Both the position numbers and the translations under genes were made by a program. DNA of 6,579 nt from Bacteroidales bacterium. Lineage in GTDB: Bacteria; Bacteroidota; Bacteroidia; Bacteroidales; UBA12077. The notes beneath the pieces are model-generated. The model searched no databases. It saw nothing but the letters and a program-made list of their open reading frames with translations, and was not told the DNA's origin. The stretch is from the NCBI GenBank assembly GCA_030643125.1, contig DAOWML010000135.1:1-6579 (forward strand), read 5' to 3'. The stretch's first letter is position 1, and each line of letters opens with the position of its first letter. Below are positions 6,505 through 6,579 of the stretch, in pieces.

Positions 6505-6579
6505 AGATTGATTTTTTAGGTATACCGGTCGATGCACTTACCATGCAGGCAACTATTAACCTTGTAGATGACACCATAC
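6501..6579 (+). CDS. WecG/TagA/CpsF-family (GT26) glycosyltransferase, N-terminal fragment cut by window edge
   Basis: Only 26 codons are visible: MKIDFLGIPVDALTMQATIN and a few more, still open at the window end. The pattern xxxLGxPVDALTMxxTxxxI is the N-terminal signature of the WecG/TagA/CpsF family, whose best-known members transfer ManNAc or ManNAcA from UDP to an undecaprenyl-linked GlcNAc. The ATG (6501-6503) overlaps the wecB TGA (6502-6504) as ATGA, the classic arrangement for translational coupling. An epimerase making UDP-ManNAc followed by a transferase using it is a sensible pair and supports the call. With so little sequence the exact member (WecG, TagA or another) cannot be decided, so no symbol is given. 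Because the upstream epimerase is broken, coupling through the overlap would not work as in an intact operon unless translation restarts. Confidence 0.75.
   Translation, partial: MKIDFLGIPVDALTMQATINLVDDTI

Noticed and set aside
1..6579. Insertion sequence, CRISPR array or tRNA explaining the gene damage
   Set aside because: No transposase-like frame, terminal inverted repeats, repeated spacers or tRNA-like cloverleaf was seen at either scar or in the gaps.

Overview
The window is an accessory surface-polysaccharide (capsule, O-antigen or exopolysaccharide) biosynthesis locus. Every recognisable gene is on the plus strand, and they lie head to tail with short gaps. The DNA is AT-rich, and no Shine-Dalgarno-like purine block precedes any start; leaders are A/T-rich instead. 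One intergenic stretch carries a Bacteroidota-type TAnnTTTG box. Together with the protein styles this suggests a member of the Bacteroidota, but that is inference because there is no marker gene.

Layout: (1) 1-540, the C-terminal half of a GT4 glycosyltransferase, probably cut by the window edge. (2) 565-1476, an intact ExoM-like GT2 glycosyltransferase with a C-terminal membrane segment. (3) 1538-3436, an intact glutamine-dependent asparagine synthetase-type amidotransferase (AsnB family). (4) 3474-4060, a sugar formyltransferase gene broken by a 1-nt frameshift and cut at its IDGG motif. (5) 4026-4379, the C-terminal remnant of a NodB-type polysaccharide deacetylase, joined directly onto the formyltransferase. 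(6) 4380-4509, a 130-nt gap with a possible promoter. (7) 4510-5652, an intact GT4 glycosyltransferase. (8) 5702-6504, a UDP-GlcNAc 2-epimerase (wecB) pseudogene with an internal deletion, a nonsense codon and a 1-nt insertion. (9) From 6501, the first 26 codons of a WecG/TagA/CpsF (GT26) glycosyltransferase, overlapping the wecB stop by 4 nt.

In an intact version the glycosyltransferases would build an oligosaccharide unit. AsnB, formyltransferase and deacetylase would decorate it (amide, N-formyl and deacetylated groups). WecB would supply UDP-ManNAc for the WecG-type transferase. Here the sugar-modifying and ManNAc steps are damaged, while three transferase or amidotransferase genes remain open.

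The most interesting signal is the damage itself. Two deletion scars both look like joins at short sequence matches. At 4023-4040 the same bases encode a conserved motif of each parent gene in two different frames. At about 6014-6027 the wecB N-terminus runs into a downstream HRPSNVD motif in another frame. This reads as a polysaccharide locus caught during erosion or antigenic remodelling. I see no wholly new system, RNA gene, CRISPR array or insertion sequence.
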